From NCBI GenBank assembly GCA_021927905.1, contig BLLK01000047.1:2852001-2916000 (forward strand): a stretch of DNA of 64,000 bases, in the 5' to 3' direction. The notes beneath the pieces are model-generated. The model did not search any database, had not been told where the DNA came from, and saw only the letters and a list, made by a program, of their open reading frames with translations. This stretch comes from Chaetoceros tenuissimus. Taxonomy: Eukaryota > Bacillariophyta > Thalassiosirophyceae > Chaetocerotales > Chaetocerotaceae. Below, piece after piece: positions 9,124-20,574 of the stretch. Made by a program: the position numbers and the translations under genes. Numbering within the stretch: position 1 is the first letter of the stretch; every line of letters starts with the position of its first letter.

Positions 9124-10308
9124 CTATTCTCCATACATTGGTTTTCTGTTGAAAGTCCCTCCAGTCTTTCTTCGCTGCCATTGATTCTTATTTCTATTAC
9201 GTCGCCATGGTTTCGCTGGAAGTTCACTCTGGTAACGCTGCACTTGCATTCTTCTTTTTGCTTTTTTGATACGTTTGCTTATTTTTCGTGGTATATCTTC
9301 TACTGAAGGAGGTAATCGTACTGCAGGTTTATCCACAATTATCTGACCTCCTGCCGGTAATCCCATTAAAAATAGCTTTGGCCCAAATGCGGTAGCCATT
9401 GCCACTCCCCCAATACTATAAATGTAATTTCAAATGAGAGAAGAAATAAAATGCATATTTGGGTATCTTTATTGAAAAGGCAATACTCACCCTCCTCCTA
9501 TGTGAGCAAAATTATCAATGGCTGGAGACATCATACCAAAAACGATATTCATGCCAAGAGTGCTTCCTACCCTACCCATCACTTGACCTGATCGTCCAAA
9601 TAAATGTTCATTTCTGCTCAAAAAGGTATAGTATGCACCCATTAAGCTAAAAACAGCTCCACTTGCACCGAGTGAAGGATTTGGAGTATACATTGCCGAT
9701 GCTAAATTTCCAGCAATTCCTCCAACTACATATGTAGCCAAAAATCTTCCACTTCCAAATAATCTTTCCACTTCAGGACCAATATTACTCAATGAAAAGG
9801 AATTAAGCATCAGATGACTAACAGAGCCGTGTAAAAACATTGGAGTGAACAACCTATATAATTGCTTTCCATTCATAATCATATCGGACCTCTTTGCAAA
9901 CATTCTTGTTACATTCGGATTCACCATCTGTAATCCGTACATGATTACATTGAATATAATGAGACGTGATGTCCAAGAATATTCACCTGGACGCTTGTAT
10001 GAAGTGTCAATGCTCCATGGTCGATATCCTCCTAATTTATTTTCCAATTCTTTTTTTATTCTATCAAGTCTATCCCATTCATCTTCGCCATCTTCATACT
10101 CATAGTATGTTGAGGTCAATTGCGCCTTCCGCATATGCTGAAGATCACTTGACTCTCTGCGTCGAAACGAGGTATTGCTATTGAATACAAGTGGAATTGT
10201 TCGACTACTTGGACCTCCAATTGTAGCTGCCACGTCTTTGCTTAAAAAGGAAAGAGAGACTATCACTGCTACCGTAAACAAAACACATCTTCTTATCGTA
10301 GTTCGCAT
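9124..10308 (-). CDS. Rhomboid-family intramembrane serine protease
   Basis: Two exons, 9491-10308 and 9124-9415, give 369 residues. Splicing restores the motif HIGGGIGGVAMATAFGP. The start is the ATG at 10308. An N-terminal signal peptide (CVLFTVAVIVSLSFL) and an acidic linker precede a six-helix rhomboid core: LYRLFTPMFLHGSVSHLMLN (the usual HxxxN helix), FLATYVVGGIAGNLASAM, the catalytic Ser in GASGAVFSLMG and the catalytic His in FAHIGGG. It should cleave transmembrane substrates within the membrane. The C-terminal 60 residues are Arg/Lys-rich and extramembrane. Location (secretory pathway or plastid envelope) is not decided by the signal peptide. Substrate unknown. Confidence 0.9.
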
Positions 10309-10416
10309 ATTGAAATAATCAGACAATGTTACACCTTCTTATTATTGCTGCGAGTATGATTGTGCATTATTGTTGTGCTGATTGGTAGTTGACGTTGGAC
10401 GTTGGAACTGATTTTG

Positions 10417-10424
10417 GTACGTAC
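10417..10424. promoter_or_regulatory. GTACGTAC palindrome upstream of the rhomboid gene
   Basis: Perfect palindrome about 110 bases before the rhomboid start codon. Confidence 0.3.
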
Positions 10425-10596
10425 GTGTAATGATTTTTATGTGTCTTTTTTCACTGTCATAATGTTTACAATCGTCATATACGACATTAGGATACATGCC
10501 TAAGTAAATTAATGAATATACCAGCATAGCCCTTAAAATTTAAAGGCAAGATTTAAATAAAAACTACAACAGTATTTCAAATGAAATTCTAGAGAG

Positions 10597-13500
10597 TTAC
10601 TTTGGTGGAGGCCATTCCCAAACAGATCTATTCGTCTTTTTATCAAAGTAATACCATTTTCGTTGAGATTTCGAAAATACTGTGATCCATCCAGGAGGAA
10701 GCTGAATATTTGGTTTGGCCTCAGAATTTTCAGGAGGTGGAGGCGGTATTTTTTGTTGTGGAGTTTGTTTGTTCGGTGGAGGTGGCTTTATTGCCTTTTG
10801 TTGTTGCACTTGTTTCTTTGGCGGAGGTGGAGGTGGCCTAGCAGGAGGAGGTTTTGGTTGTTGTTGTGATTGTTTCTTGGATGGACGAGAGGATGGTAAA
10901 GGTAAAGGAGGAGCAGGTTTCTTCTTGGATCCTTCTACCTTTATAACTTTCTTTACAGACGGAGGAGTGGATGGTTGGAATGATGCATCCTCTTTTGAAT
11001 TGACCCTTGCTCTCTTCTCTGGAGGACGATTTGCTTGATCGCTAGCTGGTCGTTTTGGGATTTTGGACTTGTTGCCTTCTATTCGTGGTGGACTGAGTGC
11101 TACAGCTTCCCCTTCTCCTTCTATGTTTGAAAATGGATCTATTGAAATGTTAATGAGTTTTAGGGTGTGTACGAAAGACGTCAAACATGTATTGAAAACT
11201 TACCATGTGGCGGTGATCCAGATGATGAACCTTCACTATTCTTCGAAATTGATTTTTGAGAAGGAGGCCTTTGATCAGCATATTTCGAAGGAACTACCTT
11301 ATTTCCTCTTTGCTCTTTGTATGGATTACCAAAATTGACCATTAGTCGTGTTCGAAGTCTGGCTTGGGGTGAATCATCAAACTCCCCTGTTTCTGGATCG
11401 AAAAGACTTGACGGAAGTGAGTCATCAGAAATATCATCTGATATAGGAGAACCATCGACTGCGGTGGAGATGGGGGATACTGCTGAATCCAAACTTCCGT
11501 AACCTATAATTGGCTGCTCAGTGAAAAGAAGACGTTCCTTGAAGTCGCCCATCTTACTTATGTTTGTTTTATTCAATGTAGATGCTCCGACACCAGCCAC
11601 AGCTAAAAGACTTTCATCTAAAGGGTCTCTATTTGCTTTGAAGTAATGCGAGTTTGTTTTATTGTGTACTCCTTCTACAAAAAGACCTCTTGTAGTGAGT
11701 CCATCACCACCAAAAATCCATCTTCTACGACTTTCATAAAAAGGTAGCAAGCATTCCGCGGGCAAATCTCCGAGAGGGTCAAAATAGTTATCTTCGATCG
11801 TATTACTCTTGGCTGATGAAGCGTGTGGTGTTTTTTCATTCTGTTCCTCATTTTCTTTTTTAGGAGGCGGCATGTGGCGTAAAGCATTCAAGAAGTTGCT
11901 TACTGAAGATCGGCAATCAAATTGACCATGCCTCAAATTTGCTATTTCAGCCATTGAATTAATCTCAGCTGTCTGTCTTCTATATTCACCCTCTTGTTGC
12001 TCTTGACGGTCGTTAGTAGCTTTTGACATCTGCTCACCGTTCCTAATTTTTTGTGCAATCGTACGGGAGAGGCATTGTGCAATAGCGCTTTCAGCGGTCT
12101 CCAGATTGAGCAAATTGTGAACACTAGGAGGCAAAATGACTCGAAGACACCTGCGAAGGCTTGGGTGGTAATATGGTGGGACTCTGTACAAGTATGCCCT
12201 CATTTCAGATCTCCAGCCCTCGTCCATTAGAAGATTCTTGAAAATATTCAATAATTTTGTAGGGTCGTCAGTTGATACTGCGGCCTTTTTCAATTGGCGA
12301 TGTTCCACTTCAGCAGCTTTAAGTAATAATGGAATAAGTATGTGTGGTTCAGGAGGCAGTAAAGTAAGCGTTGCAGGTGTTTTTTGGGTGGTATCATTAG
12401 AAATGTGTAATATACCAATGTTCAATGCATTTTGCCCATTTCCATCGCCCAACTCAGACCGACCTGCACCATTCACAAATATTGGGAAGTGCTCCGGACC
12501 TCCTTTCTGTGTTGAAGGACCTCCTCTACCCGTTGTTCTACCATCTTTATCAAGCCAATGGCAAATATAAATATCCCTCTGGAGTAATCTTACTGCATTT
12601 GGCTGAGTCCCGTGTGACATTAATCTATTTGCGACGATAAAATGATCTAATCTGTGTAGCATCTGCATGACCTTATGAGGATCAAAAGCACAAGTATCGA
12701 CTGCCTGGTAAAATCTCGTGTAATTCAGAAGAGGTTGAGCTTTCCTTGGTGGGAGTGATTCTAATTTCTTGCTAGGGAAATAGTTCTCAGGAATACACCA
12801 TAAGGGAGGTAAAGTCTGGTTATTGTTGGAGGTAGTCTTGACAGCGTCATTGTGCCAAGAAGGAGAGTAGAGCAACATTGCTCTATGCAAGGATCCTGCC
12901 TGACCGTTAGAAGCTCGTTCCAATACTTGAAATGCGCACACTGGTCCACCATTCACAAATACCTCTTCACTGACATTAATGGAATTTTCTGAATTAGCAG
13001 GAGGAATATGAGGCAACCGAAGTGGATTCTGTAGAGGCCAAGTTTGTGGCAATTTAGGTGCCAATAGCCTGGATATCGCAGTAGCTGCTTGACTTATATC
13101 TGGAACAGAATTGATACTTGTCAGCATTCCCCCAGATACATCACAAAAAGCTCTTAAGGATGGATGAAGATTATTCACAGAGGAACCAATTCCTAAACAA
13201 CAAACTCTTTGATCCCATCTAAACGGCTCTTGGTAGAATTCTCGAAGTGGCAAGTTACCAAATTGAAGTTGTAATTGACCTCCCCCTTCGCTTGGAAGTT
13301 TACGGAGGCATTCCCCATCACTTAATAGAATTAAGCATGCAGGTTGAAGTGCGTTCGATGCCTGTTGCATGCCTCCTCCTTGTGAATTATTCATTCCTAC
13401 TGTTGTCAATACAGCATTCGATGGAAGTCTCCCTAATCCAAAATTTTCTGTACACCGACTCTGTAAACGATGTCTTGATAGGAGTTGCAAACCTTGTGAT

Positions 13501-13982
13501 AAGGCAGCATTGAGACCAAGTGCCCCACCTCCATCTTGAGGAAACGATTCATCTTCTTTATTCCAATCATTCGCTTTTAGATTCTTCAATTCTTTATCAA
13601 ATTCATTTTTTCTATTTTGCATACTATAAACTTGAAAGTGCTCAGCAGATGCATCGTTGCTTTTATTTTCTTGTGGACCAAATCCTACTAATAGCCGACC
13701 CCCAGCTGCTCCAAACGATGATGATGTTCTTTGACGTCCAGTTGATAAAAGAAGAAACTGATCGTTCGGAATGAGACCAAATCCTAGATTTTTTATAAAT
13801 TTCAAGGGCCAAGTATCAGATTGAACCTTCATATTGTGTTCATGTACTCGACGTTCCATCATCTTTACAAGAGATTCTACTGTCATCTTTGCGAGATCGA
13901 GTTTCGATAAACTTGAACCATTCTTTGAGACGAGCGTTTCGCCCATAGATGGTGAAGTGTCCACAACAAATACGACAATCAT
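10597..13982 (-). CDS. INTS6: Integrator subunit 6-like protein with C-terminal WW domain
   Basis: Two exons, 11204-13982 and 10597-11138, joined across a 65-nt intron give 1,106 residues. The N-terminus is a von Willebrand A domain starting MIVVFVVDTSPSMGET, with the DxSxS metal site at residues 8-12 as in INTS6/DICE1. FDKELKNLKANDWN, LLSDGE and EPFRWDQRVCCLGIG further match INTS6. Integrator cleaves snRNA and attenuates nascent Pol II transcripts in the nucleus; INTS6 links it to the PP2A phosphatase module in animals. The second exon encodes a long Pro/Gln-rich linker and then a WW domain, LPPGWITVFSKSQRKWYYF onward to VWEWPPP. Animal INTS6 has no WW domain. The antisense Gly/Trp-rich frames here are shadows of the proline tract. 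Confidence 0.85.
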
Positions 13983-14506
13983 CGAACTCGAATTCTAACA
14001 AGCTAGAGGATGATTCCCTTTCGATGAAAGGATTCTTTGATTTAGTGAGTGATAGTATTCGTGTGAGATGAAATCTCTGCTGATGAATATCTTTTGACTT
14101 TGAGTTACGTACGTACTTTGAGTAATCTTATCCCGTACGTACATACGTGGGTATGATCCAACATCGATACCGCAGAAATAACGGTTTCGAATATAATCAT
14201 GTTTCTATTTCGGCTTGTGGCTAATTTTCAGAACTCCATCCACACCTCCCTTCCCCTTTTCTGCTCTGCTATCTATCGGAGCTACACCAAATAAAAATAA
14301 AAATCATAGAGTTAAAAGGCATCCAAGACCACAAACCATTTCAAGCACTTCAACGCTTCCTATTTCTTCAGCGCCAACCGAACAGAGAAATGTTCTGAGA
14401 ACTTCAAAGAAGAACAAGGTATTCCCAAACCGATTAGTGTCTTCATAAAGCGACGATTGATTTTTATCGTGACCTCATTCCTTGAATATCAGTTGGAAAT
14501 TTTCTA
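13983..14506. other. Divergent promoter region, INTS6 / endonuclease V
   Basis: 524 bases between outward-facing start codons. It contains two GTACGTAC palindromes 18 bases apart. A plus-strand frame (14215-14448) begins with TTG and is not supported as coding; a donor/acceptor pair near 14418/14494 could mean a spliced 5' UTR for endonuclease V. Confidence 0.5.
14109..14142. promoter_or_regulatory. Paired GTACGTAC palindromes
   Basis: Copies at 14109-14116 and 14135-14142, with a further ATACGT half at 14143, about 130-160 bases from the INTS6 start and 370 from the endonuclease V start. Confidence 0.35.
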
Positions 14507-15487
14507 ATGATCCAGCAAGAGATTTTACAAAAGTGGCAAAAAGAGCAACTTCAAGTTGCGTCCAAATGCAAAATACTGCAAGATGACATATCTGCGCGTA
14601 TCCCATTCCCATCTTCTACAGAAATTACTACTACAGAGTTTTGTCAAATCAATTGTTGCACCAAAGATAAACTTTTTGGAGGTGTAGATGTTAGCTTTGG
14701 ACCAGACAATAAAGCTATCGCCGTATACGTTATTCTGAAAAATTTAGAAGTCATTTATGAAGATGAATTACTTTATGAATTAAAAGTTCCGTATCAATCT
14801 TCCTATCTGGCCTTTCGAGAAATTGATCCAATCGTAAGCTTGATTGAGAAACAGAAATTTGAGCAGCCAGAAATAACACCTGAATGTATTTTAGTTGATG
14901 GAAATGGAATACTTCATGAAAGACGAGCAGGACTAGCAACCTTTGTTGGTGTAAGGACAGGCATTGCAACTATTGGTGTGGGGAAGTCCATGTATTGCAC
15001 AGAAGGATTAAGTTGCGAATCAGTTGATCAAAGTATTCATTCAGTAGTAGAAAAGCTGCTTTTGGAATTGAAACATTTACATCAAGATGAAAATATAGCT
15101 GAGGAAGACGTGGATGGTAGATTATTTTTATCTACTTTTCGAACTTCATCCGACAACTTGAAAGATGGAGAAGCAAATTCGTCTTCTACAGACTTGAAAA
15201 TTCTACTAGATCAAATTGGAAAATATGTCAAATATGATGGAATAGCTTCATATCTTGAGACTACAGAGAAAGAAGTGATTGGTGCTGTATTGATTGGCCA
15301 TGGTGGTAAGATCACAAAAAAATATCCAAGACAAAGAACGAAGATTCCAATCTATGTTAGCATTGGTCACATGATTTCTCTGCAAGATGCAATAGGTATT
15401 TGTGCATCTCTGTCCATAGCAAAGATTCCTGAACCTGTCAGGCAAGCTGATTTGAGAGGTCGCGAAATGTGCAGAAATAGATCCTAA
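14507..15487 (+). CDS. ENDOV: Endonuclease V
   Basis: Single exon, 326 residues. Endonuclease V cuts nucleic acid one nucleotide 3' of inosine; the eukaryotic enzymes prefer inosine in RNA, the bacterial ones deoxyinosine in DNA. All three catalytic acids are in place: Asp in FGGVDVSFG, Glu in YLAFREIDP and Asp in CILVDGNGILHERRAG. The C-terminal PIYVSIGHMISLQDAI and IPEPVRQADLRGRE are also diagnostic. The start at MIQQEILQKWQKEQL fits the family. It is longer than human ENDOV because of an insert of about 50 residues between VGKSMYC and the final core strands. Function is confident; compartment is not. Confidence 0.93.
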   Translation: MIQQEILQKWQKEQLQVASKCKILQDDISARIPFPSSTEITTTEFCQINCCTKDKLFGGVDVSFGPDNKAIAVYVILKNLEVIYEDELLYELKVPYQSSYLAFREIDPIVSLIEKQKFEQPEITPECILVDGNGILHERRAGLATFVGVRTGIATIGVGKSMYCTEGLSCESVDQSIHSVVEKLLLELKHLHQDENIAEEDVDGRLFLSTFRTSSDNLKDGEANSSSTDLKILLDQIGKYVKYDGIASYLETTEKEVIGAVLIGHGGKITKKYPRQRTKIPIYVSIGHMISLQDAIGICASLSIAKIPEPVRQADLRGREMCRNRS

Positions 15488-15572
15488 TCTTTATATAAGT
15501 CGGATTATGACAAAGAAATACGATGAAGTATGAAGTAATCATCTATGTGACAAATAAGTAAATTTAATGTAA

Positions 15573-18564
15573 ATGAAGAGTCAAATAGATCCGTTGACAC
15601 CAACAGGGATTTCAATTCTCAGCCATTCACTCGTCGTGTTGAAGTTGAAGAATCATCATCAGTTGAAAACTCATCCTTTTTATGGTACCAAAGTCTCCTT
15701 CTTTGATTCATTTAACCATTGTATGAATACTACACGCTCTCGGAACATGAAGTATACACCTCCAGCAGCCTCTGCGTATTCGCCATCAAGTCGAGCGCTT
15801 CTACTTGCCAACAGCAAAAGAGATCAAAACAAAAGCACCAGAAACAGTCTCATTTTTCTATATCTCATTTTGCGTTTTTGGGATACACCAGTGCTTAACA
15901 AGTACCTCCACTCGTTGTCAAAGAAATGCATAGAGTTTTCTGAACAGAGTAAAATTGGAAAGGCAGTTTTATTTTCAAAACCTGGAATCTTTTTGATGAA
16001 GTTTGGGAAAAGAATAGCAGTAACAGCAGTGAAGTCAATATTCACTCTTGCCGAAGTAACCAGGGCTGATAAATTTGGAATATTACCTATTCCTAAGGAG
16101 GTTCAAAATTGGGTTAATAGAAACAGCAATAGCAACAATAATACGATGTGCAATACGGACGATGCACCTATCAATTCATTGGAACCAAAGGATATCTGTC
16201 AAGAAATGGACAAAGTTCTTTATTACTGGTTTGGACAGTACAATCCTGAGAAATCTCAAAAGCAGCTTTGGATGATTGCAGCTTCATCTGAAAAGCATAG
16301 ACAAGCCATTGATGAGGAAATCACAGAGAAATTTCTTCAGTATCTGATAGATCTGGGTCAGAACAATAGTAACCCACTGACAAAATGGAAGGCATCATAT
16401 GGATGGAAAGGATACGTTGCATCCATTATTGTTCTAGATCAGATGAGTCGGCATATTCATCGTCATTTTCAAACAGTGGGAAAAGATTGTCCAGACCTAA
16501 AAAGTCAGGCTGAATTGGATGCTTTGGCTCTAGATATTGCTGTTGAGTTTCAGAAAAGATTTGATACTGATATTCGTTGTGGTATGATCCCAATTCCAAT
16601 GATGATATTTTCTCTTATGCCTTTGCGGCACAGATCAACACTGCAGTCTGTTGGATTTGTCCAAACAAAAATAGAAGAAATGGCATCTTTGTATGAAGTT
16701 GACTTTAATAATATGATAAGAAGATTTCGAAGAGCTACTACGAGAAGAATGAATTTGTTGCAAGATGAAGCAAGAAGGAAAGGAAAGGAAACAGTCTACG
16801 ACGCTGATGCTGGGGATTGTGACACATTTTACAATTCTTCTGAGCAAAACTTAATTGATGAAGAAAAGGGAGAGGTATCAGCAAGTGAATTTGAAGACAA
16901 TGATATTCTTGAGTTTGATTACTTTCAATGTAGCATAGATGACGCTTCAAAAGCAGCTGTCGTAAAGACAATGATTCAGTATCTAAATGATAGGGGTATT
17001 TTTGCGAAAAACACGTCGAAAGAGAAGGGGTATGTACCACGAGATACTCCGATAATTGTTAGTCTTAGTGGTGGAGTTGATAGTATGGTAATTGCAAGTG
17101 TTTTAGCTCATCTGCGCGATAATTGTGGTTTTACCCGTCTCTATTTGGCTGCAGTTCATATTGATTATGGCAATAGACCAGAAAGTTCTGCAGAAGCATC
17201 TTATGTCTATAGGTATGCCAAAGATATTCTTTCATTTGATACATGTATTGTGCGTCGTATTGATGAAGTAACTAGGGGTGTGACAAAACGAGATGAATAT
17301 GAACAGTACTCCAGAAATGTGCGATATGATTTATATCGTCAAACTGTCAAAGATTGTATCACTGTCTGTGAGGAAAATAACCCAAACCATAAAATATGCG
17401 AAGTTGGAGTAATGCTAGGACATCATCGTGGAGATGTCGTTGAAAATGTGATAAGTAATTCCAACAAAGGCTGTGGACCATTGGACTTGTCCGGAATGAC
17501 CGCACTTTCAAAAAATGATGGTGTCACTATCTACCGCCCTCTTCTTCCTCTCGAAAAGGTCGATGTGTTCGCATACTCCCACAAATATGGAGTGCCTTAC
17601 TTCAAAGATACAACACCATTTTGGAGTACACGTGGAAAGCTCCGTAACAAGCTTATTCCGCTTTTAGAAGAAGTGTATGGTGATGGATGTTTATCTAATC
17701 TCGCTGCATTGGCACAAGAAAGTGATCAAGCTCGGGAACTTTTCAACATTTCAGCTTTGAAGCCTTTCATGGAGAAAGTTGAATACTTTCCGATGGGTGT
17801 CATCATTAACACCAAGGAGTTTGCACACCAAGGTTCATATTTCTGGAAAATTGTTTTAAGAGATTTATTGCATAGTATTGGCCTTGGTATGTTTACAGAT
17901 AAATCAACGGAAACTTTCCTAAAACGTATTTTACCAAAGAAGATCACATCAGGTAAGTCCCTTATGCTCATCCAAGAAATCTTACCGAAAGTTTCTCATT
18001 TTTTACCACTTCTGTAGGATGGCTTCAATGTAGAAAAGACTATGGAGTTTATCTAATGGAGGATCGAAGAGTTATGATATTGGTAAGTATCTTGGTGAAT
18101 CGCAACTCATTATTTCATGTACTCGTCTAACTGAGTTTTTGCGAAAGTACCCTGACAGTTTTCCTTGGAATAAAAAAGATTTTTTCAAGAGTGGACAGGT
18201 TATTCCTTATGGTGAAAAGATACTCATGGGACCCTGGGAGATAGGGGTTGATATTACCCCAGACAAAAAGATTAAGCCAGTGTTTAATTCTTGGGAAGAG
18301 TTTATGTCGGGGAACATCGAGTATTGCATTAATGTACCTCAAGAAGAAGGAGAGGACCCCATTCCTCTTGAAATAGTCGAAAACTTCACAAAACCAAGTA
18401 GGCCGCAATCATGGAAGAAGAAAGACCTCAAGATTCAAAGTAATCTACCTTTAGTCGGTCATAGTAGTGATGTTCTTGCCAAGTGGGATGAAAATACTCC
18501 AACTGTTGTAGCAAATGTCTCCATGAAGCTAACAAGGTCATCTTATAGAGAAAGAGACAGGTAA
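15573..18564 (+). CDS. DUF924 - tRNA(Ile)-lysidine synthase (TilS-like) fusion
   Basis: Three exons, 15573-17952, 18018-18082 and 18136-18564, with consistent phases give 957 residues. Residues ~212-385 resemble DUF924 (KVLYYWFG, a later IIVLDQMSRHIHRHF, and FSLMPLRHRSTLQ). From about residue 470 there is an N-type PP-loop ATPase of the TilS family: IIVSLSGGVDSMVIASVL (P-loop at ~497), AVHIDYGNRPESSAEA, GHHRGDVVEN, YRPLLPLEKVDVFAY and RGKLRNKLIPLLEEVYG. TilS converts cytidine-34 of tRNA-Ile(CAU) to lysidine, a bacterial and organellar modification, so action in plastid or mitochondrion is likely, though the N-terminus gives no clear targeting signal. The last donor-like site at 18562 could add a few residues. 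The fusion is continuous within exon 1, so it is not an annotation artefact. Confidence 0.8.
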
Positions 18565-18677
18565 TCAAGTGGATTTTTCTTATCAAATATTACAGAAATT
18601 TAAGTAAAAAGAAAAACTGAATTTGTCTTGTTTATCTATTATGATTTTATACTGCAATATATCAACTCTCTTTGCGA

Positions 18678-20210
18678 TTAAGCAAAGTCAAACATGAGTG
18701 CATCCCTTCTAGCTCTGGAAACTCTACTTTTGTGGATAGCATAAGCGAGGTATGTCACGAGAAAAACTATTGATGCCACAATAGAGATATGATCAACATT
18801 CGTCGCTTTTGTAGTTGACACTTGTGGAATATCTGGTCCCAAATAAAAAGAAGACTGTACATTAGTATCCAAATTTTGCACTCCATTCATAAAATTCATG
18901 ATGTGCTCTAATGTCTCAATCTCAACTTTTTGGCTTATCTCCTTCGATGACGCTAATCTGATAGTTCCTTTGTAAATTGAGCATCTAGACATGTCACTTT
19001 GACTTATGCAGTCCGAGATATGCCTAAGATTATCATCTTCCAAGAGTCTGATCTGAAATAGCCCAGGATGATGATCACGTAGAGTTCTAGAGATATTCCT
19101 CAATGATCTTCTTCTGCATATCAAAGTATGGTCTGCTAACGTGTCCAGTAATTTCTCTCTAGTTTCTTTGATAACATCATCGTAATTTTGTGAAACTATG
19201 TCAGCTGCAAACGTAAAGCTGATATCCGAAACGTGTATGTCATTTACTTCTAGATAGTTTGGACACTTCCTCTCGTATTCAATATCAATACTGCTATTTT
19301 CACCATCAAGTATGGTAGACGGATTCTCTGCAGATGTTTTTTCAACGTTTTGCTCACCATCTTCATCTACATCTGTAATATCTTTACTTTGAGTTTCTCC
19401 GTCGATATTCTCTTCATAATATTCATAGTAGTACTCGTACTCTTTTTCCTCTTCAGACTCGGGAACCTCTTTGGAATTGGTCGTTTCCTCGCTACTTTGT
19501 TCAGAAATTTTCTCACCATCTTCTCCGTCGCCATCACCATTGCCTTCATCTTCCTCATAATAATAGTAGTATTCTGTGTCTTCTTCAGTTACCTCGTTTG
19601 TTTCCTTGTTTGCAGGTTCTCCATTCTCATCGGTGGCTGTTACAGTAGTCTCTTCATTACCATTTTGAGTTTCTTCTGACGATGTTACACTATTTGTATT
19701 CTCGGTGCTACTATCTTCGTCTTCTTCATAATAATAGTAGTATTCTGTGTCTTCTTCACTTTCTTCTGTTGAAACTACTTCGTTTGTTTCCTCGTTTGAA
19801 GTTTCTCCATTCTCATCGGTAGCTGTTGCAGTCGTCACTTCACCACCATTTTGAGTTTCTTCTGATGATGTCACATCATTTGTATTCTCGGTGCTACTAT
19901 CTTCGTCTTCTTCATAATAATAGTAGTATTCTGTGTCTTCTTCTGTGGTTGTTGATGTAGATGTTGTTCCTTCAGATAATTCTGGCGAGTTTACCCCTTT
20001 GGTATTGTCTCCATTTTCATCGTAATCTGCTCCGCCTTGACTGCCTGTAGAAGTGACTTCTTCTTTGTCTGTACCTTCATCTTCTTCATAGTAATAATAA
20101 TAATATGTGTTATCCTCTTTTGTTGTAGTCTCTTTTCCTTGGTCGTCCTCATTTTCATAATAATAATAATCCGTTTCTTTCGTTACTACGGTATTTGCTT
20201 TTCGCTCCAT
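18678..20210 (-). CDS. Tyr/Glu-rich tandem-repeat single-pass membrane protein
   Basis: Single exon, 510 residues. The first 290 residues are dominated by blocks of four to six consecutive tyrosines inside acidic sequence (TEYYYYYEEDEDSSTEN). Two near-identical units of 62 residues (186-bp period at DNA level, ~19540-19930) plus degenerate copies are present. A Cys-containing folded region follows (CPNYLEVNDIHVSDISFTF to SSFYLGPD), then one membrane helix (ISIVASIVFLVTYLAYAI) and a short basic tail. I find no N-terminal signal peptide at the ATG and no good candidate upstream exon, so topology is unclear. Repetitive Tyr/acidic proteins in diatoms can be cell-wall or surface components, but I do not recognise this family. 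Confidence 0.75.
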   Translation of the reverse strand: MERKANTVVTKETDYYYYENEDDQGKETTTKEDNTYYYYYYEEDEGTDKEEVTSTGSQGGADYDENGDNTKGVNSPELSEGTTSTSTTTEEDTEYYYYYEEDEDSSTENTNDVTSSEETQNGGEVTTATATDENGETSNEETNEVVSTEESEEDTEYYYYYEEDEDSSTENTNSVTSSEETQNGNEETTVTATDENGEPANKETNEVTEEDTEYYYYYEEDEGNGDGDGEDGEKISEQSSEETTNSKEVPESEEEKEYEYYYEYYEENIDGETQSKDITDVDEDGEQNVEKTSAENPSTILDGENSSIDIEYERKCPNYLEVNDIHVSDISFTFAADIVSQNYDDVIKETREKLLDTLADHTLICRRRSLRNISRTLRDHHPGLFQIRLLEDDNLRHISDCISQSDMSRCSIYKGTIRLASSKEISQKVEIETLEHIMNFMNGVQNLDTNVQSSFYLGPDIPQVSTTKATNVDHISIVASIVFLVTYLAYAIHKSRVSRARRDALMFDFA

Positions 20211-20574
20211 TTTATATCACTACAATGATCAGTGCTATCTCTCTATTAGTGAGGTCTCTATTGAAGATAAACATATTATCAGGTGATTGCTTTTTTAAAA
20301 GAAAGGTTCCTTTTCATTCTTGCTCTACACAAAAAAGGTGCTCCAACGCTTGAAAAAAATAGATTGTGACGAAATAAAGAGTACGACTTTATGGATTTTG
20401 TCAATGCTAATAATTTAGATTGGTATGAAGACTTTTTCCAAAAAAATCTGGAATTTCGATTCTTCATTCACCATCTAAGGTACTGTTTGCTGTATGGAGC
20501 AAGAAGATAAAAATGAAACGCCAAGTTAAAGTACATGGTACGAGTATTTGTTATAAAAAATCAATGACAATTTC
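20211..20574. other. Intergenic region upstream of the Tyr-rich gene
   Basis: 364 bases between the RPB2 stop and the next minus-strand start. Only short frames; the longest, 62 codons at 20279-20467 (-), resembles no signal peptide or known protein. Confidence 0.5.

Noticed and set aside
10663-11038. Two plus-strand frames rich in Gly, Trp and Arg
   Set aside because: They are antisense to the proline-rich linker and WW exon of INTS6 and have no independent support.
14215-14448. 77-codon frame before endonuclease V as a targeting exon
   Set aside because: It begins with TTG and does not splice in phase to the endonuclease frame; the ATG at 14507 already fits the family start.
19350-19679. 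Plus-strand hydrophobic frame of 109 codons
   Set aside because: Antisense shadow of Glu/Asp/Tyr-rich codons; such composition always gives Phe/Ile/Leu runs on the other strand.
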